5,370 bases of DNA, from assembly GCA_021778935.1 (NCBI GenBank), contig JAJYBQ010000172.1, forward strand, positions 1 through 5,370. The letters run 5' to 3'. The position numbers were made by a program, and so were the translations under genes. Position 1 is the first letter of the stretch. Every line of letters begins with the position of its first letter. Below are positions 1 to 5,370 of this stretch, piece after piece. The notes beneath the pieces were generated by a model. The model saw only the letters and a list, made by a program, of their open reading frames with translations. It did no database searches and had not been told where the DNA came from. The DNA is from Pseudomonadota bacterium. GTDB taxonomy: Bacteria > Pseudomonadota > Gammaproteobacteria > Burkholderiales > Burkholderiaceae.

Positions 1-2613
1 CTGCACTGCGAGGACTTCGGCGCGGAAGCGTTTGCCGTCGCAGTCCGGGCAGCGCAGGTAGACGTCCGAGAGGAACTGCATCTCGACGTGTTCGAATCCG
101 TTCCCGCCGCAGGTGGGGCAGCGGCCGTCGCCGGAGTTGAAACTGAAGGTCCCGGCCGTGTACTTGCGTTCCTGAGCGAGCGGCGCCCGGGAAAAAATCT
201 TGCGGATCGCATCGAACGCGCCGACGAAGCTGGCGGGGTTGGACCGGGTGGTCTTGCCGATCGGCGATTGGTCGACGAGGGCGACGTCGGCGAGTTGCTC
301 GGCACCGAGGCAACGATCGTGGGCTCCAACCGCCGTTGCCGGTTTCCCCAAGGCGCGGCAGAGCGCGGGATACAGCACGTCCTGGATCAGGGTCGACTTG
401 CCCGATCCCGATACGCCGGTCACCGTGACGAGTCGGTGCAGCGGGAAGGCGACGGTGAGCGAGTGAAGATTGTGTTCCCGGGCGCCGATGATCTTGATTT
501 CCCCCTCGACGCGGGGGGCGTGAACCGACGCGGTTGGCGCCATACCCCCTCTCCCGCTTGCGGGAGAGGGCGGGGGTGAGGGTGGCGATTGCGCTCCGGC
601 GCCGGCATGCAGCCCCCCCTCTTCCGCGGTGAGCGGGAAAGGGGGAGGGCGCGGAATGGGCAACGGCGCCTCCACCCGCCTCCTTCCGCTGAGGTACAGC
701 CCGGTGGCGGTATCCGCGCGGCGGAGTTCGTCGGGCGTGCCGTCGAACACGATCTGCCCGCCGCGATCCCCCGGCCCGGGCCCCATATCCAGGATGCGAT
801 CGGCGGCAAGCATGATCTGTGGATCGTGCTCCACCACGACCAGCGTGTTGCCGCCGTCGCGCAGCCGCTCCATGACGCCGACCACGCGTTGCATGTCGCG
901 TGGGTGCAGCCCGATCGAGGGTTCGTCGAGCACGAACAGGGTATTGACCAGCGAGGTGCCGAGCGCCGTTGTCAGGTTGATCCGCTGCACCTCGCCGCCC
1001 GAGAGTGTGCGGCTCTGGCGATCGAGGGTGAGATAGCCGAGCCCGACTTCGCGGAGAAATCGCAGGCGGGATCGCACCTCGTCGAGGATCATTTTGGCGG
1101 CAATGGCTTCGGCAGGCACCCTCACCCCCGCCTGCTCCCGCAAAGCGGGAGCAGGGATTGCCCCGCAAGCGCGAGGACTCGTTCCCCCGTTCCCGCTTTG
1201 CGGGAGCGGGTCGCCGAACCAGCCGAGCAGCCGGTCGACCGGCAGGAGCATCAGATCGTGGATCGTGTACGCCTTGCCGCCGCCTTGCTCGATCGTCCAC
1301 AGCAGCGCATCGGGCTTGAGCCGCGTGCCGCCGCAGGTCGGGCAGGTCGTGTATGAGCGGTAGCGCGACAGGAGCACGCGGATGTGCATCTTGTACGCCC
1401 GTGATTCGAGCCATTCGAAGAAGCGGTCGATGCCGTACCACTGCGTCTTCCACTTGCCGGTCCATTGCGGATCGCCCCGGAGCACCCAGTCGCGCGCCGG
1501 CTGCGGCAGGTCATCCCATGGCGTATCGAGATCCACCCCGGCGTCGCGGGCATGGTTCTCTCCGGTGTACTTTTCCAGATCCTGCTGGCATTCAAGAAAG
1601 CTCTTCGTCTGCCACGGCTTGACCGCACCCTCGCGCAGCGTCTTGCGGCCATCGGGAATGACGAGCGCGTGATCGACGCCGATCACGCGACCGAAGCCGC
1701 GGCAGGTTTCGCAGGCGCCGACCGGGGAGTTGAACGAAAATGTCGCCGGCGTGGGGTCGGCGTAATGGATGTCGCAATGGGCGCAGTGCAGGTCCGCGGA
1801 ATACCGTGCCCAGGCCCGATCGTCGGCGTTCGCGTCTGCCGCCGCATCGGTATCCCCATCCGTGCGCCACGCATCGACCCGTCCGCCTCCCCGTCGCATC
1901 GCGGTTTCGGCAGCCTCGCGCAGACGCTCGCCGTCGAGCGCATCCCAGCGCAGCCGGTCGCAGACCACTGCGAGCGTCCGGAAATCGCCTTCCCGGCGAC
2001 TGCGATGGACGCGCGTATACCCTTGCGCGGCGAGGTGTTCGCGGATCTCGTCCTCGCTGAAGTTGTCCGGTACGCGGACGGGGAAGGTCAGGACCATCCG
2101 TATCCGGGATCGCCGCGCGCCGGTGTCGGAATCGTCCGGCGGGCTCGCCGGTTCGTCTGCGGCGGCGCGCGCGAGCAGGTCGGCGGCGACCGTTGCGGGC
2201 GTGTCGCGCTGCACCGGCCGGCCGCAGGATCGGCAGTGCAACCGGGCCGCGCGCGCATAGAGCAGCTTCAGGTGGTCGTTGACTTCCGTCATCGTGCCGA
2301 CCGTACTGCGCGAACTGCGGACCGGGTTGGTCTGGTCGATCGCGATTGCCGGCGGCACCCCTTCGATGCGGTCGACTGCCGGGCGATCCATGCGATCGAG
2401 AAATTGGCGCGCATACGGCGAGAAGGTTTCGACATAGCGCCGCTGTCCTTCAGCGTAGAGCGTGTCGAAGACGAGGGAGCTCTTGCCGGAACCGGAGACG
2501 CCCGTCACCACGATGAGTTTTCCCGTGGGGAGGTCCAGGTCGAGGTTGCGCAGGTTATTCTGGCGCGCACCGCGGATGCGGATCCAGCGCTGTCGATCCG
2601 GCGGCGGAATCAT
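1..2613 (-). CDS. uvrA: UvrA, excinuclease ABC subunit A (5' part, 871 codons; variant carrying two in-frame repeat insertions)
   Basis: The frame is open from the ATG at 2613 to the window edge; the 3' end is missing. UvrA is the dimeric ABC ATPase that finds DNA damage and loads UvrB in nucleotide excision repair. Domains in order: Walker A GVSGSGKS (38-45); C127/C130; a short UvrB-binding-like domain (about 170-255); zinc module C277-x2-C280-x20-C301-x2-C304; C424/C427 in CPTCGGTRL; ABC signature LSGGEVQR (537-544); Walker B LFVLDEPS (559-566); EHDPQ after it; linker (about 645-710); second half with IIGAREHNL, Walker A GVSGSGKST (733-741), and the canonical insertion-domain zinc finger C832-x2-C835-x19-C855-x2-C858. 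Compared with E. coli UvrA (940 residues) this point is reached about 90 residues late, mostly because residues about 469-499 and 656-690 come from palindromic repeats. The sequence resembles a long proteobacterial UvrA class of about 1,900 residues (from memory), but the missing end prevents a decision. Start chosen from the ATGA overlap with the amidohydrolase stop and the onset of homology at WIRIRGARQNNL; only a weak GGAAG lies upstream. Confidence 0.96.
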   Translation of the reverse strand, partial: MIPPPDRQRWIRIRGARQNNLRNLDLDLPTGKLIVVTGVSGSGKSSLVFDTLYAEGQRRYVETFSPYARQFLDRMDRPAVDRIEGVPPAIAIDQTNPVRSSRSTVGTMTEVNDHLKLLYARAARLHCRSCGRPVQRDTPATVAADLLARAAADEPASPPDDSDTGARRSRIRMVLTFPVRVPDNFSEDEIREHLAAQGYTRVHRSRREGDFRTLAVVCDRLRWDALDGERLREAAETAMRRGGGRVDAWRTDGDTDAAADANADDRAWARYSADLHCAHCDIHYADPTPATFSFNSPVGACETCRGFGRVIGVDHALVIPDGRKTLREGAVKPWQTKSFLECQQDLEKYTGENHARDAGVDLDTPWDDLPQPARDWVLRGDPQWTGKWKTQWYGIDRFFEWLESRAYKMHIRVLLSRYRSYTTCPTCGGTRLKPDALLWTIEQGGGKAYTIHDLMLLPVDRLLGWFGDPLPQSGNGGTSPRACGAIPAPALREQAGVRVPAEAIAAKMILDEVRSRLRFLREVGLGYLTLDRQSRTLSGGEVQRINLTTALGTSLVNTLFVLDEPSIGLHPRDMQRVVGVMERLRDGGNTLVVVEHDPQIMLAADRILDMGPGPGDRGGQIVFDGTPDELRRADTATGLYLSGRRRVEAPLPIPRPPPFPLTAEEGGLHAGAGAQSPPSPPPSPASGRGGMAPTASVHAPRVEGEIKIIGAREHNLHSLTVAFPLHRLVTVTGVSGSGKSTLIQDVLYPALCRALGKPATAVGAHDRCLGAEQLADVALVDQSPIGKTTRSNPASFVGAFDAIRKIFSRAPLAQERKYTAGTFSFNSGDGRCPTCGGNGFEHVEMQFLSDVYLRCPDCDGKRFRAEVLAVQ
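541..570 (-). promoter_or_regulatory. Possible internal translation start for the second UvrA half, inside repeat element 2
   Basis: On the minus strand the right arm of the perfect hairpin reads GCGGGAGAGGGGGT and is followed at once by an in-frame ATG (543-541, codon 691 of uvrA). The purine-rich run resembles a Shine-Dalgarno sequence at usable spacing, and the ATG lies about 40 codons before the second Walker A. The same bases are paired in the hairpin, which would hide them. No function is shown; it is a sequence coincidence worth noting. Confidence 0.2.
544..648 (+). repeat. Palindromic repeat doublet inside uvrA (element 2, inter-domain linker)
   Basis: The first hairpin (547-570) is perfect: CCCTCTCCCGC, loop TT, GCGGGAGAGGG. 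It is followed directly by the tag CGGGGGTGAGGGTGGCG (571-587), the same tag found in element 1 but on the opposite strand. After a spacer of about 27 bases comes a second, decayed hairpin (615-645), 13 bp with two mismatches: CCCCCTCTTCCGC, loop GGTGA, GCGGGAAAGGGGG. Read in the uvrA frame on the minus strand, the block gives about residues 656-690, including PPPFPLTAEEGG and SPPSPPPSPASGRGG. This is a low-complexity linker between the first ATPase half and the second half. The frame is preserved, with about 105 bases (35 codons) added. Boundaries are approximate. The hairpin-plus-tag resembles repeats I recall as widespread in GC-rich Proteobacteria. Confidence 0.88.
1117..1210 (-). repeat. 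Palindromic repeat doublet inside uvrA (element 1, N-terminal half)
   Basis: Two short hairpins separated by 30 bases. The first (1131-1155) has a perfect 11-bp stem, CCTGCTCCCGC against GCGGGAGCAGG, with loop AAA. The second (1186-1210) has an 11-bp stem with a single T-G mismatch, CCCGTTCCCGC against GCGGGAGCGGG, with loop TTT. Next to the first hairpin lies the tag CACCCTCACCCCCG (1117-1130), whose complement CGGGGGTGAGGGTG recurs at the other element in this gene. In the uvrA frame the block encodes about residues 469-499 (starting PLPQSGNGG, ending AGVRV), rich in G, P, A and R and unlike anything conserved in UvrA. Conserved UvrA sequence (LLGWFGD before, and AAKMILDEVRSRL after) resumes in the same frame. 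It is strand-assigned by the tag; exact ends are inferred. Confidence 0.85.
2610..2613 (-). other. ATGA stop/start overlap joining amidohydrolase and uvrA
   Basis: The uvrA ATG (2613-2611) shares two bases with the amidohydrolase TGA (2612-2610). The only Shine-Dalgarno-like sequence upstream is GGAAG about 13 bases away, so termination-reinitiation is a plausible way for uvrA to be translated. The overlap also shows the two genes are on one mRNA unless an internal promoter lies within the amidohydrolase gene. Confidence 0.85.
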
Positions 2614-3809
2614 GCTGCGAGAAAGGCTTCCGCCAGCCGCACCCAGTAGGCCGCCCCGATCGGCAGCAGATCGTCGTTGAAGTCGTAGGAAGCGTTGTGC
2701 AGCGTGCAGGGGCCGATGCCATGCTCCGGCGCGCGGTGATCGCCGTCCCCGTTGCCCAGGAGGAGATACGCCCCCGGTCGTTCGCGCAGCAGGAACGCAA
2801 AATCCTCGGCACCCATGCTCGGCTCCACGCCGAAGAGCACCCGGTCCGCGCCGACCAGTTGCTCGGCAACCTGCGCGGCGAATCGTGCCTCCCCCGGGTG
2901 GTTGACGGTGGGGGGATAGTTGCGGTCGAAACGGACCCGTGCGCGTGCCTCGTGCGCTTGCGCGGTCGCTTCGGCGATGCGATGCATTCCGGCTTCGATC
3001 CGATCGGTGACGCGTTCGTCGAACGTCCGCAGGGTGCCGCAGATCGTTGCGACATCGGGGATCACGTTGGTGACGTCGCCGGCATGGATCATCGTGATCG
3101 AGAGCACGGCCGGATCGATGGGGCGCTTGACGCGGGTGATCAGCCCTTGCAGGCCTTGGGCGATCTGGACTGCCACGAAAACCGGATCGACGCCGAGTTC
3201 AGGCATCGCGCCGTGCGCGCCGCGGCCCTCGATGCGGATCTCGAATTCGCTGGTCGAGGCCATAGCAGGCCCGTCCGCGATGGCGAAGGTTCCGACCGGA
3301 ATGCCCGGCCAGTTGTGGATCGCAAACACCGCATCGCAGGGAAAGCGGGTGAACAGACCATCATCGACCATGCGCTTCGCGCCGCCGCCGGCTTCCTCCG
3401 CCGGCTGGAAGATCGCAACCGCGGTCCCGGCGAAATCGCGGTGGCGGGAGAGGAACTGCGCCGCACCCAGCAGCATTGCGGTATGTCCATCATGACCGCA
3501 GGCGTGCATGCGGCCGGCGAAAACGGAGCGGTGCGGGAACTGGTTTGCTTCCTGGATCGGTAGTGCATCCATATCGGCGCGCAGGCCGATCATCCGCCCC
3601 GGACGGGCGCCGCGAACCACGCCGACCACGCCGGTGCCACCGATGCCGCGATGAACTTCCACGCCCCATTGCGCCAGCAGATCCGCGACGAGTTCGCTGG
3701 TGCGCTGTTCGGCGAAAGCGAGTTCCGGATGCGCATGGATATCGCGGCGGACCGCCTGCAGCAATGAAACGGCGCTTGCGATGTCGTCGGGAAGGCGCAT
3801 GGCTCCCAT
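2610..3809 (-). CDS. M20D-family amidohydrolase (hippurate / N-acyl-amino-acid hydrolase-like)
   Basis: Complete 399-residue cytoplasmic protein with no signal peptide. It belongs to the M20D metallopeptidase-like amidohydrolases (HipO, IAA-amino acid hydrolase and carboxypeptidase relatives), which cleave the amide bond of N-acyl amino acids with a two-metal centre. Visible landmarks are RRDIHAHPEL (21-30), GLRADMDALPI (75-85), the metal-binding MHACGHDGH (101-109; C104, H106), the general-base and metal pair in QPAEE (E138, E139), AIHNWPG (H165), the lid-domain GRGAHGAMPE (H199), SMGAEDFAF (331-339) and LHN (H371). All expected ligands are present and the length is normal, so it should be active. 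The substrate cannot be read from sequence: hippurate, other N-acyl amino acids and N-acetyl-diaminopimelate are all possible, so no symbol is given. The start at 3809 is one of two in-frame ATGs (the other at 3800), neither with a good Shine-Dalgarno. The stop overlaps the uvrA start; ccmI ends 54 bases upstream. Confidence 0.93.
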   Translation of the reverse strand: MGAMRLPDDIASAVSLLQAVRRDIHAHPELAFAEQRTSELVADLLAQWGVEVHRGIGGTGVVGVVRGARPGRMIGLRADMDALPIQEANQFPHRSVFAGRMHACGHDGHTAMLLGAAQFLSRHRDFAGTAVAIFQPAEEAGGGAKRMVDDGLFTRFPCDAVFAIHNWPGIPVGTFAIADGPAMASTSEFEIRIEGRGAHGAMPELGVDPVFVAVQIAQGLQGLITRVKRPIDPAVLSITMIHAGDVTNVIPDVATICGTLRTFDERVTDRIEAGMHRIAEATAQAHEARARVRFDRNYPPTVNHPGEARFAAQVAEQLVGADRVLFGVEPSMGAEDFAFLLRERPGAYLLLGNGDGDHRAPEHGIGPCTLHNASYDFNDDLLPIGAAYWVRLAEAFLAA

Positions 3810-3837
3810 TGTATGCCGCGCCTGCTGCGATGCCGAA
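3808..3837 (-). promoter_or_regulatory. Weak sigma-70-like promoter candidate ahead of the amidohydrolase
   Basis: In the 54-base gap after ccmI the minus strand reads TACAAT (3813-3808; five of six matches to the -10 consensus), with an 18-base spacer to a very poor -35 (TTCGGC, 3837-3832). The -10 overlaps the ATG at 3809 and lies 7 bases before the in-frame ATG at 3800. If used, it would therefore give a leaderless transcript starting at the second ATG. The -35 is weak and the match may be chance. Confidence 0.2.
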
Positions 3838-3861
3838 CCTCGATGTCCGACATCACGACAG

Positions 3862-3891
3862 GGTCACGGTACGACGCGGTCGATCGTGACC
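3862..3891 (-). other. Hairpin spanning the ccmI stop codon
   Basis: GGTCACG (3862-3868) pairs with CGTGACC (3885-3891). The stem continues through a G-T and a T-A pair, then, past a bulged A, four more pairs (CGAC 3872-3875 with GTCG 3879-3882) closing on a GCG loop. The ccmI TGA (3866-3864) lies in the outer stem. No T tract follows on the minus strand, so it is not a classical intrinsic terminator. It could stabilise the ccm mRNA 3' end or attenuate read-through, or be a chance outcome of GC-rich coding sequence. Confidence 0.35.
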
Positions 3892-5177
3892 GTCAATCCC
3901 TTCGTCCCCACCGCGACCGGCTGGCTCGATCCTTCCAGATCACCGGATGCCGGCATCGCATCGCCGTTGCGTGAAACGCGCGCTTCGATGATCACCGGGG
4001 AGAACTTCGACATGGTGAATGCGGGTACCATCGCCATCGCGTCGTTGAGGGTGAATGCCATCGGCAGATCCTTCACCTGCTTGCGCAGCATCGCCAGGGG
4101 AACGCGTGGGCCGAAGGCGGCGCGGGCATAGATGAACACCGTTTCGTCCGGCGACGCCTTGGCGGTCAGATCCGACGCAATTTTCACCTTGCCCTGCACC
4201 CCTGCCGCGGCCGCCGCTTCGGCGCTCATTCCCGACGCCGCATTTGCGGCGAGGTCGGGAGGTAGCGCCTGTCCGGCCTGCTTGGCGCGCTTGCGCGCTT
4301 CCTGGATGCTGCTGCGCAGGTTCTGCGCGAATTGCGGGTCCTCGGGCGCAGCCTGCACGGCCCGCTCCCAGGAGCGGACCGCATCGGCATAGCGGCGATT
4401 TCCGAAGGCCTGCGTTCCGGCCAGAGCGAGGCCCTTGACGTTGTGCGGATCGATCTTGAGTGCACGCGAGATGAGCTTCATCGGCAAGCCGTCGAGATCC
4501 TGTCCCTGCGTCATCGCCAGGGCGTCGGCGAAGTCGACCAGCAGGTTCGGATCCTTCGGAGTGAGCGCAACTGCCTTGGTATAGGCATGCACGGCATCCT
4601 GGAAGTTCTTGGCCGCATCCGCGCCGTTGCTTTGCTCGCCGATATACGCATACACCCGGCCGAGCATGGCCCAGCCGGCGGCGTCCCCGGGGTTCTTCTG
4701 CAGCGAGGCCTGCAGCTTGTCGATCATCTTCTGGATCCGCGCGGCGGTGACGGACGGGCTCGGCGCACCGCCCGGGCCTCCGTCCTGTGCTGCGGCCGAC
4801 GCCACCGTCGCACCGGGGGCCAACGCGTCGGGGGCTCCCAGGCGGCTGTATAGCGCAATCGGAATGGCGAGAACCAAAACCCCCACCGCAAGTGCGGTGC
4901 CGCGCGCGCTCTTGGGGCGGACCCGCGCTGCCGCGTCCGAACCGACCTCTTCGAGCAGACGGCGCTCCAGTTCGATGCGGCTTTGCCGAAACTGCGCATC
5001 GGCCAGAGTGCCGGCGGCATGCTCGGCATCGAGTTCGCGTAGCTGGTCACGAAACAGAGCGACCACGGCGCCCGCCTTTTTTTCTTCTCCGGGCTCGGCA
5101 TTGCGCAGCAGTGGCCAAAGCAGCAAGCCGAGGGCCAGGACCAGCAGGATCCCGGCGGCAAACAGAAATCCGATCAT
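3864..5177 (-). CDS. ccmI: Cytochrome c-type biogenesis protein CcmI (CycH), TPR apocytochrome chaperone
   Basis: Complete 437-residue protein. It starts with a membrane helix (about residues 3-24, GFLFAAGILLVLALGLLLWP). A charged cytoplasmic loop, predicted helical, follows at about 36-90 (ALFRDQLRELDAEHAAG, then RIELERRLLEEV), then a second helix at about 95-112 (ALAVGVLVLAIPIALY). A periplasmic TPR region covers about 145-285, with helical repeat units around GWAMLGRVYAYIG, AYTKAVALTPKDPNLL and SWERAVQAAPEDP. A C-terminal beta-rich domain (about 327-437, starting GVQGKVKIASDL and ending TIDRVVP) is typical of full-length CcmI. In System I, CcmI binds the C-terminus of apocytochrome c and delivers it to CcmF/CcmH for haem attachment. 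The start is fixed by the membrane helix beginning immediately after it and by the ATGA overlap with the upstream ccmH stop. A GGAG lies about 16 bases upstream, too far for an ideal ribosome site, so translation is probably coupled to ccmH. The stop codon sits inside a hairpin. Confidence 0.95.
   Translation of the reverse strand: MIGFLFAAGILLVLALGLLLWPLLRNAEPGEEKKAGAVVALFRDQLRELDAEHAAGTLADAQFRQSRIELERRLLEEVGSDAAARVRPKSARGTALAVGVLVLAIPIALYSRLGAPDALAPGATVASAAAQDGGPGGAPSPSVTAARIQKMIDKLQASLQKNPGDAAGWAMLGRVYAYIGEQSNGADAAKNFQDAVHAYTKAVALTPKDPNLLVDFADALAMTQGQDLDGLPMKLISRALKIDPHNVKGLALAGTQAFGNRRYADAVRSWERAVQAAPEDPQFAQNLRSSIQEARKRAKQAGQALPPDLAANAASGMSAEAAAAAGVQGKVKIASDLTAKASPDETVFIYARAAFGPRVPLAMLRKQVKDLPMAFTLNDAMAMVPAFTMSKFSPVIIEARVSRNGDAMPASGDLEGSSQPVAVGTKGLTVTIDRVVP
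5174..5177 (-). other. ATGA stop/start overlap joining ccmH and ccmI
   Basis: The ccmI ATG (5177-5175) overlaps the ccmH TGA (5176-5174). No well-spaced ribosome site precedes ccmI. This is consistent with translational coupling of two subunits of the same haem-ligation machinery. Confidence 0.88.
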
Positions 5178-5370
5178 GAGAGGTGGCTTTCTTCTCCAGC
5201 GCCTTCTTGGAGCAGGCGCTGCGCGCGTTGCGCGTCTTCCGCGCTCAGGGTTGCGTCACTCGCTGCGGCAAGGGACTGTGCGGCGCGCCGTTTGAGCGTG
5301 AAGTACAGCGCGGCCAGGCCGCCGACCAGCAGCAGGCCGGGGCCGAACCATAGCAGGATGGTGTCGTTCT
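5174..5370 (-). CDS. ccmH: Cytochrome c maturation protein CcmH (CcmL/CycL type), 3' end only
   Basis: Only the last 64 codons and the stop are in the window; the gene begins beyond the high-coordinate edge. The visible part holds a transmembrane helix (DTILLWFGPGLLLVGG and following residues to about LYFTL), a basic cytoplasmic anchor (KRR), and a short acidic tail with the pattern LSAEDAQRAQRLLQEG. This matches the C-terminus of CcmH proteins, which often end in a similar LSxEE..RL..LL..G tail. In the family, the N-terminal periplasmic domain carries an LRCxxC motif and works with CcmG and CcmF to reduce apocytochrome c and attach haem. That domain is outside the window, so the catalytic cysteines cannot be checked. 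The stop codon overlaps the ccmI start (ATGA). Identification rests on the tail and on the adjacent ccmI; other membrane-anchored proteins could share so short a piece, but the context makes this likely. Confidence 0.85.
   Translation of the reverse strand, partial: NDTILLWFGPGLLLVGGLAALYFTLKRRAAQSLAAASDATLSAEDAQRAQRLLQEGAGEESHLS

Noticed and set aside
547..570. Perfect hairpin as an intrinsic terminator
   Set aside because: It lies in the middle of the uvrA coding frame and has no T tract on either side; the shared tag marks it as a dispersed repeat.
544..1210. The repeats as frameshifting insertions making uvrA a pseudogene
   Set aside because: Codon-by-codon reading from 2613 to 1 shows one open frame. 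First-base positions stay divisible by three on both sides of each element, and all UvrA motifs are present.
1117..1210. Repeats as a CRISPR array
   Set aside because: There are only two hairpins per element, with no regularly spaced direct repeats or unique spacers of constant length and no cas genes.
589..1356. 255-codon plus-strand open frame across uvrA and parts of both repeats
   Set aside because: The opposite strand carries the ABC signature and Walker B of UvrA in an unbroken frame. The plus-strand product shows no family features.
1465..2649. 394-codon open frame on the plus strand, opposite uvrA
   Set aside because: It is an antisense shadow of the clearly conserved UvrA frame in GC-rich DNA. 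Its translation is arginine- and alanine-rich with no recognisable domain.
2697..3563. 288-codon plus-strand open frame opposite the amidohydrolase
   Set aside because: The minus strand encodes a complete M20D enzyme with all metal ligands; the plus-strand frame is a GC-bias artefact.

Overview
The window is a compact, high-GC bacterial stretch in which every gene lies on the minus strand. Read in the direction of transcription (high to low coordinates) the order is: the 3' end of ccmH, a complete ccmI, a complete M20D-family metal-dependent amidohydrolase, and the first 871 codons of a uvrA gene that runs off the low-coordinate edge. GC-rich codon use, a System I (Ccm) cytochrome c maturation locus with separate ccmH and ccmI, and this variant of UvrA suggest a proteobacterium, most likely a betaproteobacterium. 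That assignment rests on recognising protein families, not on any marker gene.

Layout: 5370-5174 ccmH end; 5177-3864 ccmI; 3863-3810 a 54-base gap; 3809-2610 M20 amidohydrolase; 2613-1 uvrA. ccmH/ccmI and amidohydrolase/uvrA each overlap by the 4-base ATGA arrangement, so the set looks like one co-directional transcription unit with translational coupling at two junctions. The only intergenic sequence is the 54-base gap after ccmI. It follows a hairpin that spans the ccmI stop codon and contains a weak promoter-like sequence. No stretch above 300 bases lacks a gene, and I see no tRNA, rRNA, transposase, CRISPR array or classical terminator.

Functionally, the first two genes belong to holocytochrome c assembly in the inner membrane and periplasm: CcmH for thiol reduction and haem ligation, CcmI as apocytochrome chaperone. 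The amidohydrolase probably cleaves N-acyl amino acids or a similar amide in the cytoplasm. UvrA is the damage-recognition ATPase of nucleotide excision repair. No direct biochemical link between the three activities is evident.

The notable feature is inside uvrA. Two palindromic repeat doublets (about 94 and 105 bases), sharing a CGGGGGTGAGGGTG tag and 11-bp GC-rich hairpins, are embedded in the coding sequence in opposite orientations, and both leave the UvrA frame open. They encode about 31 residues just before the first ABC signature region and about 35 residues, rich in proline and glycine, in the linker between the two nucleotide-binding halves. This looks like intragenic mobilisation of a small repeat family, comparable in principle to Rickettsia palindromic elements. 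I see no evidence of a wholly new multi-gene system here.
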